Assembly: GCA_028015205.1 (NCBI GenBank)
Contig: CM051516.1
Coordinates: 59,586,230-59,650,229 of the forward strand
DNA from: Mytilisepta virgata
Taxonomy: Eukaryota > Mollusca > Bivalvia > Mytilida > Mytilidae
Reading direction: 5' to 3'
Length of the DNA stretch: 64,000 nt
Part shown: piece by piece, positions 11,332 through 22,900 of the stretch
Layout: every line of letters starts with the position of its first letter
Numbering within the stretch: the stretch's first letter is position 1
Notes under the pieces: generated by a model
Database searches by the model: none
Told to the model about the DNA's origin: nothing
What the model saw: only the letters and a program-made list of their open reading frames with translations
Program-made: the position numbers and the translations under genes

Positions 11332-14145
11332 TTATGCAATATGGCAAATCATTCCAAATTTTAACTGCTGAATACTGAAAGGATTTTTATAAAAATTTGT
11401 ATTTGGTCTTTTTAAGAACAAATCATCATTTACTGAAGATCGCAGATTATAATTGTGAACTTCACTAACAGTTTGTAAAAATAGATACTCTGGAACAAGA
11501 CCATTTACTACTTTATACATTAGCACAGATTATAGATATTTAACTCTTTCTACAAAAGGTAACCAGTTCAGAAAAGAGAACATAAAATTTGAAGGAACTG
11601 TCTTATCACATTCTAATATAATTCTTGCAGCTCTTTTTTGAAGCTTGGTAATTCTGACTGAATCTTTTTTAAGTACATCACCCCAAACAGAACTGCAGTG
11701 GTACATATATGGTAATATATATGAGTTATAGAACAGCTGTCTAACATGAATTGGTAAAAAATGTTTTAATTTATTTAAAAGTGCAATTTTGGATGATATC
11801 ATTTTACATACTCTGTTTACCTGATCTTCCCATTCTAAGATTTCATCAATATCAATGCCAAGAGGTTTATGACATTTGACGTTTTCAATTTCGGTTTCAT
11901 CAATTTTGATGGAAAGCTCAGGTAATTTAATAAGTTTTCTTTTGGAACCAATGGTCATGCATTTAGTTTTGTTAGCATTTATTACCATGCTGTTAGACGC
12001 GATAGTATTCACATCATTTTGCAGCTCGGTATTTATACTTTGAAAAGTTTTGTCATGATGATGCAGAGTCGAATCATCACCATTTTAATCAATACCAGAT
12101 TTTTTTTTATATGAAAAGACAAATATTTATGTATATTATAAAAAGAAGGGGTCCTAAAATAGACCCTTGAGGAACACCATATTTAACAGTATGTTTATCA
12201 GATTTTATATTTCCATGGTGAACTTCCTGTTTCCTATCAGATAAGTAAGATTGAATCCAATTTTTTCTCATGTCTCCAACCTGATAATATTGCAATTTTT
12301 GCAAAAGAATAGAATGATTTACCAGGTCAAAGGCTTTACTAAAATCAATAAAAACTGCACCTACAACTTCGCCGTGATCTAAATATGTTAGCCACTCATC
12401 AACTAATTTTGTAAGAGCGGTTTGACTCGAATGGCATTGTCTAAAACCTGATTGTGAAGTATGTAATAAATTATTCTCATTTAAATATTCATACAATTGA
12501 GAGCAAACATGTCTCTCAAATAGTTTTGATATAGTACAGAGAACTGATATTGGTCTATAATTTTACGGGATATTTTCCGGTCCTCCCTTGTGTATAGGAG
12601 TTACCCTTGCATGCTTTAACTTTTCTGGAAACTGACCACTGGTCAAACTTTTGTTAATTAAAAATGTTAAAGATGGTGATATATTTCTGCACAAAGTTTT
12701 AATATTCTGGGCCCAATTTTATCAAGATCTGAAGATTTAATAGGATTTAGCTTTTTTAAATGTTTTTAAACATCCGCTACCGTAATAAGATTTAGTTGAA
12801 AATCGGAATTTTTCGGTAGTTTTTTAGAAATAAAATTTTGAAGCAATGGAAAATTCATATCTGATGTTTTATGCCCGATAAGTTTATCGGCGATCGCAGA
12901 AAAATGATCGTTTAAGGAGTTAACAATATCCTGTGGATCGAAAAAAGTATTGTTTTCATAATCTAGCTTACATCTAATTTGGGGTTAACTTCCCTTATAT
13001 GTGTCCATAACTCTTTAGAATTTTTACTATTTGATATAGCATTTTGGTAGTACTTCTCTTTTGCTATTTTAACTAAAGAAGTTACCTTGTTACGCCATAT
13101 CCTATAATTTTCCCAATCTTTATGGGAATGAAACATATCTCTCTTATGAATCGCATCATTTATTTCTTCATTAAACCAATCCGCTTGCGTGTATGATTTA
13201 ACTCTTTTGATTTTAATAGGTGCATGTTTATCAAAAACTTGTAAAAATAATGTATACCATAAATCCAGTGCAATATTTACATCATTTTGCGTTTCAATTT
13301 CATGAAATGGCAAAGTGCGCAAATCGGCTTGAAATTAAACATCATTAAACTTTTTAAAACACATGTATTCAATTACTGTGTGCTTATCTTTTTTAAATTT
13401 GTTGTTGACTTTACGGTTAAGACATATGGGATAATGATCACTTATAGCATACTTTGACACATGACCATGTACAATTTCAGGGTTTGTTGTATAAATATGA
13501 TCTATAAGTGTTTCTGAGTGTTCACAAATTCGTGTTAGACTTGTAATTAGTTGCGTTAAATTAAACAATTCCATAAGAGTTAGCCATTTTTTGTTCTGGC
13601 TTTTTAGTAAATCAATGTTAAAATCCCCCATCAGTAAAATCTCCTTGTTTTCGGAAGTAGCCATTTCCAGTTCTTCCTAAAAAATATCAATCCAAAATTG
13701 CAGAGAATCTGGTGGACGATAAATAAATGACATAATAAAAGATTTGCTATTTGCCCTACTTTGGTAAAGAAATTTCTAACCACAGAGATTCTATAGAATT
13801 CATTGATGAATCACGTCTTTCTTTTGTTGAAATAGTTTCCTTCACATATACTAATATCCCACCCCCTTCCCTATTTTGACGATCTCGTCGAAAGATTTTG
13901 TATCCGGGTACTTTACATTCATTACTTTTAATATCCGTCTTTAAAAAAGTTTCAACAAGACCGAAAAAATCAATAAATTTGTTGTTTGTAACAATGAGAT
14001 TTTTTATTTCGTCATATTTTGATAATAAATGTCTAATGTTCAGACAAATTGCATTTAACCCCCCCCCTTTCTTTAACTTTAAAGAGTTAGAATTTACATT
14101 TTTAACACAAGTGTTTGTTTCAACTGATGAATTAGAATTTTCCAT
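11332..14145 (-). pseudogene. LINE 3 ORF2 remnant with destroyed YADD box
   Basis: Endonuclease pieces include AICLNIRHLLSKYDEIKN, FFGLVETFLKTD and EILLMGDFNIDLLK. Reverse transcriptase pieces include [33 protein letters not shown] and [14 protein letters not shown]. The segment that should carry the catalytic Tyr-Ala-Asp-Asp (plus strand about 12,060-12,100) is interrupted by a stop and has lost the Tyr-Ala. C-terminal conserved segments (NKTKCMTIGSK, LGIDIDEILEW, LPYMYHCSSVWGD) are still readable. Multiple stops and frame changes show an old, dead copy. Confidence 0.8.
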
Positions 14146-14283
14146 GCAAATGCATTCCGATGTATCACAATCCGGACATAAGTTTTTAAGTACATGAAAA
14201 GAATTTGAACAATATGTATTACATTATTTTGTTTTGAGATTCTATATTTATCCTCAAATTCTGATACATCAGCACTATCCTAA

Positions 14284-14450
14284 TACATAAAACAATTGTT
14301 GATGTGGTGACCATAAAAGCCACATCTGAAACAATGTCCATGAAATGTATACCTTTGTCGTTTTCGACCATTACTTTGGTAGTTCTGGTAATTTCCAGAT
14401 GACATAGACCTTATATATCTATGTTTAAGAGTTTGCTGCCGCATCTTGGT
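14284..14450 (-). pseudogene. CCHC zinc-knuckle remnant (LINE 3 ORF1 scrap)
   Basis: Read on the minus strand, a ~50-codon stretch is basic and Gln/Arg-rich and ends with HCFRCGFYGHHINNC, a CX2CX4HX4C zinc knuckle, then a stop. Zinc knuckles occur in Gag and in ORF1 proteins of some LINEs. Its place just 5' of LINE 3 ORF2 suggests it is the tail of that element's ORF1. The rest of the ORF1 is not recognisable. Confidence 0.5.
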
Positions 14451-14840
14451 AAAATGATGACTAGATTTTGATGATCATTCATTTTGGAGGAGATTGAGGG
14501 CAGATATAAAATAATTTGTTACATGGAAGTATTTTTAATTGATTTTAATCGTGGCAGGGGTAGGAAATCCAAAATGGCGGCTTATATCCCTTTAGGATTT
14601 TTTAGTATAAGGACGTGGATAGTGTATAGCACATTGATAATAAACGCAGAATATTCGTTGTAATAGTAAATATTTATTAAAATTACTCATGAAATAAACA
14701 ACAGAAAAAAAATAAAATGAAAACGAAATAAATATCCAGAAGTCGGGCTCCTGTGGTTAAATCAATGAACAGATGTTAATTCGTCACGATTTACTGCACT
14801 GCAAGTCAGTCATCAATTTGAACCATTTCCGGTGTATAAA

Positions 14841-15716
14841 ATGGGAAGGCTGCTTTTGTATTTATATAGCCTGGTCACTTTAATAAGACATACATACGCT
14901 ATATATACGGCGCGAATAGATATGAATGGAAACTACATACCCTATTATAGTTATGCAGTCGTTGCAATGTGTGAAATGAACCCAAAGTTGGAACAGCTTT
15001 ACGACGTATTCAAGATCTCGCCAATGAGAAAATATTATATGCCACGTAACCATACGTCATATCATATGACTGTGTTCAATGTTTGGAATCAAATGGAGAA
15101 TTTCTACCCATATCAGAAAGACAAATATGGTAGAGATCCAAAACGAAATCTCGAAGAAATGAACAAAGTAATGAAACCGGTGTTATTTAAAATAGGAGAA
15201 AAACTTAAAAAATTTCCGGAACTTGATTCTATTCCTGTGACGAATTTGAAAGTGAACAGAAAGAAACCTGGCCATAGTGGAATGTCATTGTCAGTGGAAA
15301 TCGTATCCGCGGCACAAAACGAAAAACTCAAAAATTTTAGGTCATGGTGTGCCGCTAATTTGGACAAATCAGACGAAAAACTACGCTTTCATATCACAAT
15401 TGGAGATGTTTACAGAGAGATAACAGAAGATCTTGAACCAGCAATTTTGGAATTAGAAAAATGGTTAAAAAACAACATTCCGTATTTAATTGTGAGAAAA
15501 CCTGTACCAGTTGTGTTCACTACAGTAGAAAAAATTCATCCCTATTTGCAATATTTTTCTTATAACAATGTTACAAACATGTTTGATCTACAGTTTACTT
15601 TGAGTCATTCAAAGCTTTCCATAACCATGAAAGAAATATTCTTTATAATCATGCTACTAACATGTTGCTTGTGTATTTGTAGAGGGAAACTATACCCAAA
15701 AGCACAGATTTTTTGA
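14841..15716 (+). CDS. 2H-phosphoesterase-like protein, probably secreted or membrane-tethered
   Basis: A 291-residue single-exon reading frame, starting at ATG 14,841. An upstream in-frame GTG is not a eukaryotic start. Residues 1-24 form a hydrophobic leader (MGRLLLYLYSLVTLI). The two hallmark motifs of the 2H phosphoesterase superfamily are present: HMTV at residue 75 and HITI at residue 184. The DUF1868 branch seems the closest, from memory. Family members hydrolyse or form 2',3'-cyclic phosphates and related phosphodiesters, but the substrate here is unknown. A second hydrophobic stretch near the C-terminus (EIFFIIMLLTCCLCIC) could be a membrane anchor. Its 5' part is duplicated at the start of the window. 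It stands alone between a LINE cluster and the LPMO-like gene. Intactness suggests function, but an intronless retro-copy cannot be excluded. Confidence 0.7.
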   Translation: MGRLLLYLYSLVTLIRHTYAIYTARIDMNGNYIPYYSYAVVAMCEMNPKLEQLYDVFKISPMRKYYMPRNHTSYHMTVFNVWNQMENFYPYQKDKYGRDPKRNLEEMNKVMKPVLFKIGEKLKKFPELDSIPVTNLKVNRKKPGHSGMSLSVEIVSAAQNEKLKNFRSWCAANLDKSDEKLRFHITIGDVYREITEDLEPAILELEKWLKNNIPYLIVRKPVPVVFTTVEKIHPYLQYFSYNNVTNMFDLQFTLSHSKLSITMKEIFFIIMLLTCCLCICRGKLYPKAQIF

Positions 15717-16951
15717 CATACAAGACATTGTGTGTGGGTTTTTTTCTTGTACATTTGCAGTGGTTTGAAAGTGGTACCATAGAGTGTTTATTTAAATGTA
15801 ACTCACTACCGTCGGCTACTAAGATTGAATTTAACAAATTGAAGTGGACTTCGCCATTTTCAGGAATAATCTCCCCTGAGGCTGGACACTAGAAATCTAC
15901 ATGGTATACTGAGAAAGCAGTTAAATTCTCTGTTGTCTTTAGTATTCTGTTAAACATAATAAACAAATTTTGAACTTTTAAGCAGGTAAATTATAAAGTT
16001 GTTATGAATAAAAAAGATTATCTTGCAGTGGTTAACTATGCCTTTGAAATCATTACAGGTTTTCTTCTATACACAGCGGGAACAGTATGTCGTACTCAAC
16101 AGACTTGGGGCCTATTACAAATTTTGTACCTTGTATTAAAGTTTGTAGTTTGCTCTTTTCTGTGCTGTTGTCGTGAAAAGGTGTGGTGATTTTCATTGGA
16201 TAATATAGACCTTTTCTGATACATAGTATTTCATCCTCCACACAATTTTGCGTTCTGGAATTTAATTTCTCTATAGAATAGTTTTAAATTACCTATAGAT
16301 TTGCAATAAGGTTTTAGAAATTTGATTTGTAAACTTAGGGTCCACAGGGGTGAACAAACTTTGAAAACTGTGAATTTAAACTTGTGACCTTAACTCGTCT
16401 TTCATTTTAACGTTTTTTTCTTTACAGTATTATCATACATCATATTATGTAGATGTACAGTGAGGTTTTAGACTTTTGATTTTCAAAACTTGGGGTCCAC
16501 GGGAGTCGAATTTGAAAATTATGATTGTAAACTTGTGACCATTAAGTTCTTTTTAATTTTTACTTCTTTACAGTATTGTCATTAACCATATGAGATACGC
16601 AAGTTTTATAATTAAGATTTTCAAAACTTAGGTACATCAGGGGTTGAATTTTGAAAGTTGCAAGTTGATAGAATGACTGCATACTATTTGAACATGGACA
16701 TTAAACCTGAATCCTTGCCCCCAAAACCTGCGGTAAAAACAAATTAAATCCTTCGAATTTATGTCAGCGGAGATACACCTCATCTTAAACCTGATAGCCG
16801 TTAACCTTTCAAACTGTATATCTTAATCAACAAACATATTGTCACATTGAGTAAATGATAATCATATGACAATATTGGTCCCACAATATCAGATAGCACA
16901 TTTTTAATCATTTTAAAACTGAAATATATAAGTGTTCAAGTTAGGCTAGCT
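15717..16951. other. Intergenic region; diverged ~150-bp tandem repeats at 16,320-16,680
   Basis: No gene is apparent. Between about 16,320 and 16,680 a unit recurs two to three times. It contains AAACTTRGGGTCCAC, AAACTTGTGACC and a T-rich stretch ending TTTACAGTATT. The copies are imperfect, so this is an old tandem repeat. The remainder is AT-rich and lies upstream of the start codon at 16,952, so it may include the promoter of the LPMO-like gene, but I see no clear TATA box. Confidence 0.5.
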
Positions 16952-19900
16952 ATGATAAGAAAACTTGTTTTCCTTTTTATTGGTGCTATCATTCATCAGT
17001 CATGGAGTCACTTGTGTTTAGTTTTTCCGGAACAGAGAGGAGACATGGATATTACAAAAGTAAGTATAGCCCTAAACCATATGCATGCTGTACATCTACT
17101 GGTTTATATGACTGGTACTTTTATACTTCGATAAACACTGTAAACTTGACAATTCGATACCCTGGCAATGTTTTCCTTGAAATAAAATTTGATATTAATG
17201 AAACAACTTACAGAATTAAAGAAATGTAAGAGTTATAATTACAAAAATTTATGTTCAGTGTATTTTAATGTGTTAATTACAACATCATTATATAGTTGAA
17301 AACGTTTTTTTTTTATATTTAGTGAACTGAAATAAGCATATATGAATATCGATAATTTTGCCCTTTAAATTCTAGCCTATGAATAATACTGTAACATATT
17401 CCCACCAGAATGAATATCTTTAATGCTTCTCAATATGTTTTATTTAAGAACAAACAACATTTAATAAATGACAAAGGCAATAGATAATTCTAATATCTTT
17501 TATTTTCTGTCAAGAATTCTTAAACATCAGTTTGCATATTTCCAGCATATACTTTCATACACTCTGAATGATAATTACTAATTTTCAATTATTAAAAGAG
17601 TGGGAGCAGCACATGTTTTAGACATGGTGCGGAGTGTGGAGGACAACAGCCAGAAACACCAGGAGTAACGCCATATATGGGAGGTTCCCAAATGTGGGTT
17701 AAAATTCAACAAAACTACAACCATTACGAAGTTGGCTTCCCAGGTATGTGAATATTAAATTCCGTCAACAGGAAAAAAGTCGCAAAATATGCTTACTCAG
17801 CAAATTTGTTACTCTCACCGTGGTTTTGAAATGAAAAGCCAAATAATTATATTTGGCGGTGCAGGGCTTTCGACATACATAATATTAAAAAAAGGATATG
17901 GTTAATAAATATTTGCATTACATCCCTAAATGCACATGACATAAATGAGTAAAGGAAAAGTTCTTTAATTGCTATTGTTCATCTTAAAGTCACGAGAAAT
18001 CCTTCAATTGTAAGGTTCAAGAAATTATCATAAAAAGTGTCAAAGATTCGTAAAAGTAACCACAAATTCCAAACAAGCAGAGTATTCCATGCGATAACAA
18101 AACAGCAATAAGTAGACTAAACTAATACGGACCCATAAAACCAGTTTAACCCCACCACTGTTCAGTGTCTGTACCAAGTCAGACTATCCTGTCTCTCTGT
18201 TGTGTTCGAGTTTGTGTTTTGTACTCTTTATGTTATTTTTTGTCCAGAATTCTGTCATTTGGGTTGCTTTGATTGATTGGTTTGTCATTATTGACCTTTC
18301 CTGTTATCCATTTTGTTGTTTTTTTAACAATACATGGTGCTGGATGAGGAGAGGCACATATAAAATATGACGTGGTTGAACATGTTTATGGGCTCTCACA
18401 TTTAAATTTACTCTACAAAGTTTTTAAAAGTTTAGATAATTTTTATTTTTTTTGTCAGGATATATGGATATTGCTGTTGCTCCACTAAACAGTACAGACT
18501 TCAAGATCTTGGCTTTCACACCGGACTATTATATGTACGCACAAGATCATCGAGAGAACTTTACAACAATCGTTGTAAGTAACCTTTTTTCATTACTTTC
18601 TTCTGTCCGTTACATAATGAAAAGTAAATACAAATAATTATTGTTTAAATAAGAGAATATGAATATTTAGATAGGAAAATTATTTTCTAAATTCTAATCA
18701 GTACTTTGATACAAACAAGACTCTGAACGTAACATTTTTAATAATCACATAATCTGAATTGACTTTATTTCATTGGGTCCAGGGTGAAGCTTTTCTATTG
18801 GCTACTGAGTCAGTTAGGGGTCATCCATAATTGTCAACATTTACGTAACGCACTCTAGGAGGGACGGGGTTTCAAATTCAACATTGTAGGCGTATACGCT
18901 TTAAAATCGGTATAAATGTCATTTCCGCCGATATTCCGGAAAATAGAGAATACATGATGGTGATATTTATAGAATTGATTATGCTGAGAAAGTTCTGAAC
19001 AGTATCTAAGGTGATAACATGCAAACGAACAGCAAATCTCTTGAGGATGTCAACATATGAATCGTACTCTTGACTTGGTTCATATATTTTCAAGGGATGT
19101 AACGATGTCTGTATGTCCTCTTTCCGAATAAGCAGTGGCACCTATTCACAGCAACAATGTTAAGAAATGTTGATGTACACTTTTTGGGGGTTTCCAAAAA
19201 GAGTGCTGTTTGAAAACTTATGAAAAATGTTGACAATTATGGACTACCCCTTAGTAATACGCTCAAGTGTTATTTTATAACTACGGTCGTAAATTGGCCC
19301 TTGTCCCGAAGGAGGAAGGGATAAAACGGGTATCTGAGCATGTCATGGTCCGAGACATTCCACCACTTGCTGGGCGTGTTGGCTGTGCAATGTGTAGGAT
19401 TTTTTTTAAAACAAATAATGATGAAAATAAAGCAAAATAGAATATTAAGTTTTCCAGTATCCAAGATCAGAGAATCTAATTGTTTGATCACAAACAAGTA
19501 TCTACGAGGACATAATTCTATATCTGCTATCTTATGATTTACAAGATAGATATTTTTTTTTGGCATATTCATAATAAATAAAAAAATCTAGGAATCAGAT
19601 CCCTTGTTCATAAATTATCTTGTTTTATTCCTAAAGCATAATATATAAAGACTATAATTAGTCAGTTCGAAGAGGCAGCTGGCGCCTCCAACTCAATAGA
19701 ATTTACGGCCATGAAATTCATAGTAAAGTAGGTGTCACAACTCAACTGACATTAGCAGTTTACAATTTTTTTTATCAACTATCCTTAGTTAATTTTATAA
19801 CCTGTTGCTTAAAGTTCGTTTTCTGAGTTTTAAATATAATTCACAAAATATGGCTGAATAAAATTACAAAAATTATACAACTGAAATTTAATATAGAACC

Positions 19901-22900
19901 TCTTTTCTTATTTCAAAATATGAACAGGTCACTATATGGCAAATTTGTCAAACATTATTTTCGATTACAGATTCTTCCTAATATTGACTGTGACCACTGT
20001 GTAATTCGCGCACGTTACAATCCCCACAAGCCAGGGGAGACAACATTTTACCAGTGTGCTGATATCAAAATAAAGAAGACAGAAGGCTCTTCATCTACAA
20101 AATTATTGTCATCTCTCCCACCATTGTCACAAGATCTTGACCCTCAGTACCAGACTGTAAAAAAGAAATTCCGGATGTTGAAATACAAAAATAGAAATGG
20201 TCCTTCAATAGATAATGCCTACCTGGTTGGTTTATCACACAGTAACTTTGAACGATCAATCGTAAATATGGTGAACATTTCTTTGGTGACTGGTTATCCA
20301 TATGCAGAACGTCAGTACAACTTGAACATTGCAATTTCAAAACGAAATTTTCAGAAACAGAAAAGTCATCATTTTGTTGCAGGCGGGTCCGGTACCACTA
20401 ATTATATAAATGATGCTGTTGGTGCAATTAATACGAAGGGTAACGTAGTTAGTTTAATTCATTCGGGTGAACCTGATATTGTAGCTGACATTTTCGTAGA
20501 ATTCGATTTGGGCTTTCAAGGACTAATAAGACAGTCAGCAATACTGTCAAATGTTGGAGCACCTGTCAATGCCGTTTTGCCATACGATGATAATAAATAC
20601 TATGTTTTTTCAATACAGGAAGCCGATAAAGAAGGTATGTATGAACATCAAGTTTAGAGTAAAACCATAATATCTTGATAAAACTATGTTTACTTTCGGG
20701 TACTAATTTGAAATGAAGTGTTCCACACTACCCAGTCTTAAAATTTGACAGTTCCATTTCAAACTATAGATGAAACTTCTTTTATCAAAAAATGGATTTC
20801 TTTTAGTAATTTGTTCGGCTCAAGTTAATAATTTATACTTTATTAATTAACTAGTATTATTGGCTTCAATACGACTAAAACTGTCCTTTCACTACAGATC
20901 ATTTACTCGGCCAATATAGAAAAACCCGGCCAATACAGATTTTTTTGCTGTATTGGCCGACTTGTACACAGCCGATATAGGGTGAGTCGTATTTCTCTAG
21001 ATTTTAGTTAAAATACATATGAAAACTCCAAAATGTTTACATTGTATCTAAATTTATACATGGTCTGTGATTATAGATTATCCAGTAATAGATCTGATTA
21101 AAAATATATTTCACAGCCCTCATTCAAATCCTTCAATGACTATACTTATGAATTTTCAAAAAAAAAAAAAAAAAATTCATACAGATATGCATTGTGAAAA
21201 CCAGTTAATTAATAAAGATATCATTACATAGTTGTTTCTGCATTGGCCTTGAATAGGTCCTCGGCAAATCTTTACAATATTTTTTGTCACGAAGTTTGAA
21301 AAATTGCTTATCGTTGAAAACCTTGCATAAACTTTCAATAAGAAGAATGGCATTGAAACCCCTGTTCACGTGTGTTTTTTTTTGTATTATTTTTCCGGTT
21401 TTCTCATGTACTTATTATCCCCGCATCCGTTTGTTTAAACTTTGGTTGATACAATGAATAATTTTGTATTTCAGGTCAATACATTTTTGTAATTGGTAAC
21501 ATGGTAATGCAGAATCCTCTCACGTGTGTTTATACTCCTGTAATAAAATCAAAGGCGGAAAATTTATATGTTAACTTTCAGTGGGCAGAGTATGATCCTA
21601 CAAGAAATTGTATATATATTCTAATGGGAAACGAGAATTCACCGGACGAGTTGTTGGCAAGGATTTACACTTTTAACCTCTATAATCAGTAAGTACCTGT
21701 TAGTGTTAAAAACAACACCCACCATTTCATAGATGTTCCAATTTTAAAAATTTAGGAGCTATTGAATTTTATTCAATTTCTGATTTGTCGAAATAAACGT
21801 GTAGCAGTATACTGAATTAGCTCAGGAATAAATGGTTTGCGTGAAGAACAACAGTATATACTTATTGACTGGGTATGAGCTGAGGGGAATAGTAAGTTTA
21901 TTGTCCCCTCGATACCAACTATTGCCCCGAGGGGTAACCAAGAGATACCAACTATTGCCCCGAGGCGTAGCCAAGAGATACCAACTATTGCCCGAGGCGT
22001 AGCTAAAGGGCAATAGTTGGTATCGAGGGGACAATAAACTTACTATTCCCCGAATATGCAGTCAATAAGTGTTTTATTATACCGAAACACTTTACTGGTC
22101 AATAGTTTTCAGTACTAATCATCGGTCATTATTTACCAGTGAATTGTTTTGGAAACTAATAACCAGTAAAATTAGTGTCTCGATTTTTATATAGAAAAAA
22201 CATAATGAGGTATAATAATATGTACTATTCCGGTATATCATGAAGTCTCTGACAATCATAACTGATATACGTTATATTTTGTACATATGCTGGAATGTAA
22301 TAGACATGTCCTAATTTCTCCCTTATTATCAATATCTTTTCCAGATCATACGTGGTGACTGAAGTAAATGTGAGCCAATATAATCATTTTTGTCATTGCA
22401 TTGTTTATTTCTCCCTTACAATCAAATATCTTTTTTCAGATCATACGTGGTGACTGAAATAGACGTGAGGCAATATACATTCATGTCAATGCATGTCGAT
22501 CCTAAATCAGGTATTATTAAAATAACCACTTAATCTTTCCTTCTATGTATTATATTGTATTTTTAAAGAAATGAATGGATTTGGTGATGAAGTCTTAGTT
22601 TTGACATAGTGATAATGTGTATATTATATAACATGTAAAACAAACGGTATCCTCTTAAGTTTCTGGAGTGTTGATAACCTCCATTAAAACTAAAAAATAT
22701 ATCAAAATGTCTGCAAGAAAAACTAACATACAACCAGGGAAAACTAATGTTTCATTATTTAGACATCAAAAACAGTAAATGGGGTAATTTACAGATTAAA
22801 ATCTATGCCTTTTCAAAAGACTTGCATGTTATTTTTAGGAAAAGTATTTGCAGTGTCACCTGGATTGTTCTATGGCTCAAATACAGAATGGTTTTTAATT

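Larger units (their letters stand above)
11230..14490 (-). mobile_element. Non-LTR retrotransposon (LINE) 3, decayed
   Basis: This third minus-strand LINE is more degraded than its neighbours. It shows a zinc-knuckle remnant (14,450-14,284), endonuclease (14,145-13,335), a linker (13,322-12,963), reverse transcriptase (12,496-12,000) and a C-terminal region (12,012-11,332). The palm motif [17 protein letters not shown] is of the CR1/L2/Jockey-like type. Ends are approximate: the 5' limit is set where homology to the scrap at 536-585 ends, and the 3' limit lies in AT-rich sequence just left of LINE 2's start. Confidence 0.7.

Noticed and set aside
19920..19970. In-frame extension of exon 4 to an ATG at 19,920
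   Set aside because: The stretch is intronic: a good acceptor (TCGATTACAG) ends at 19,970 and the protein match begins after it; the same holds at 25,923.
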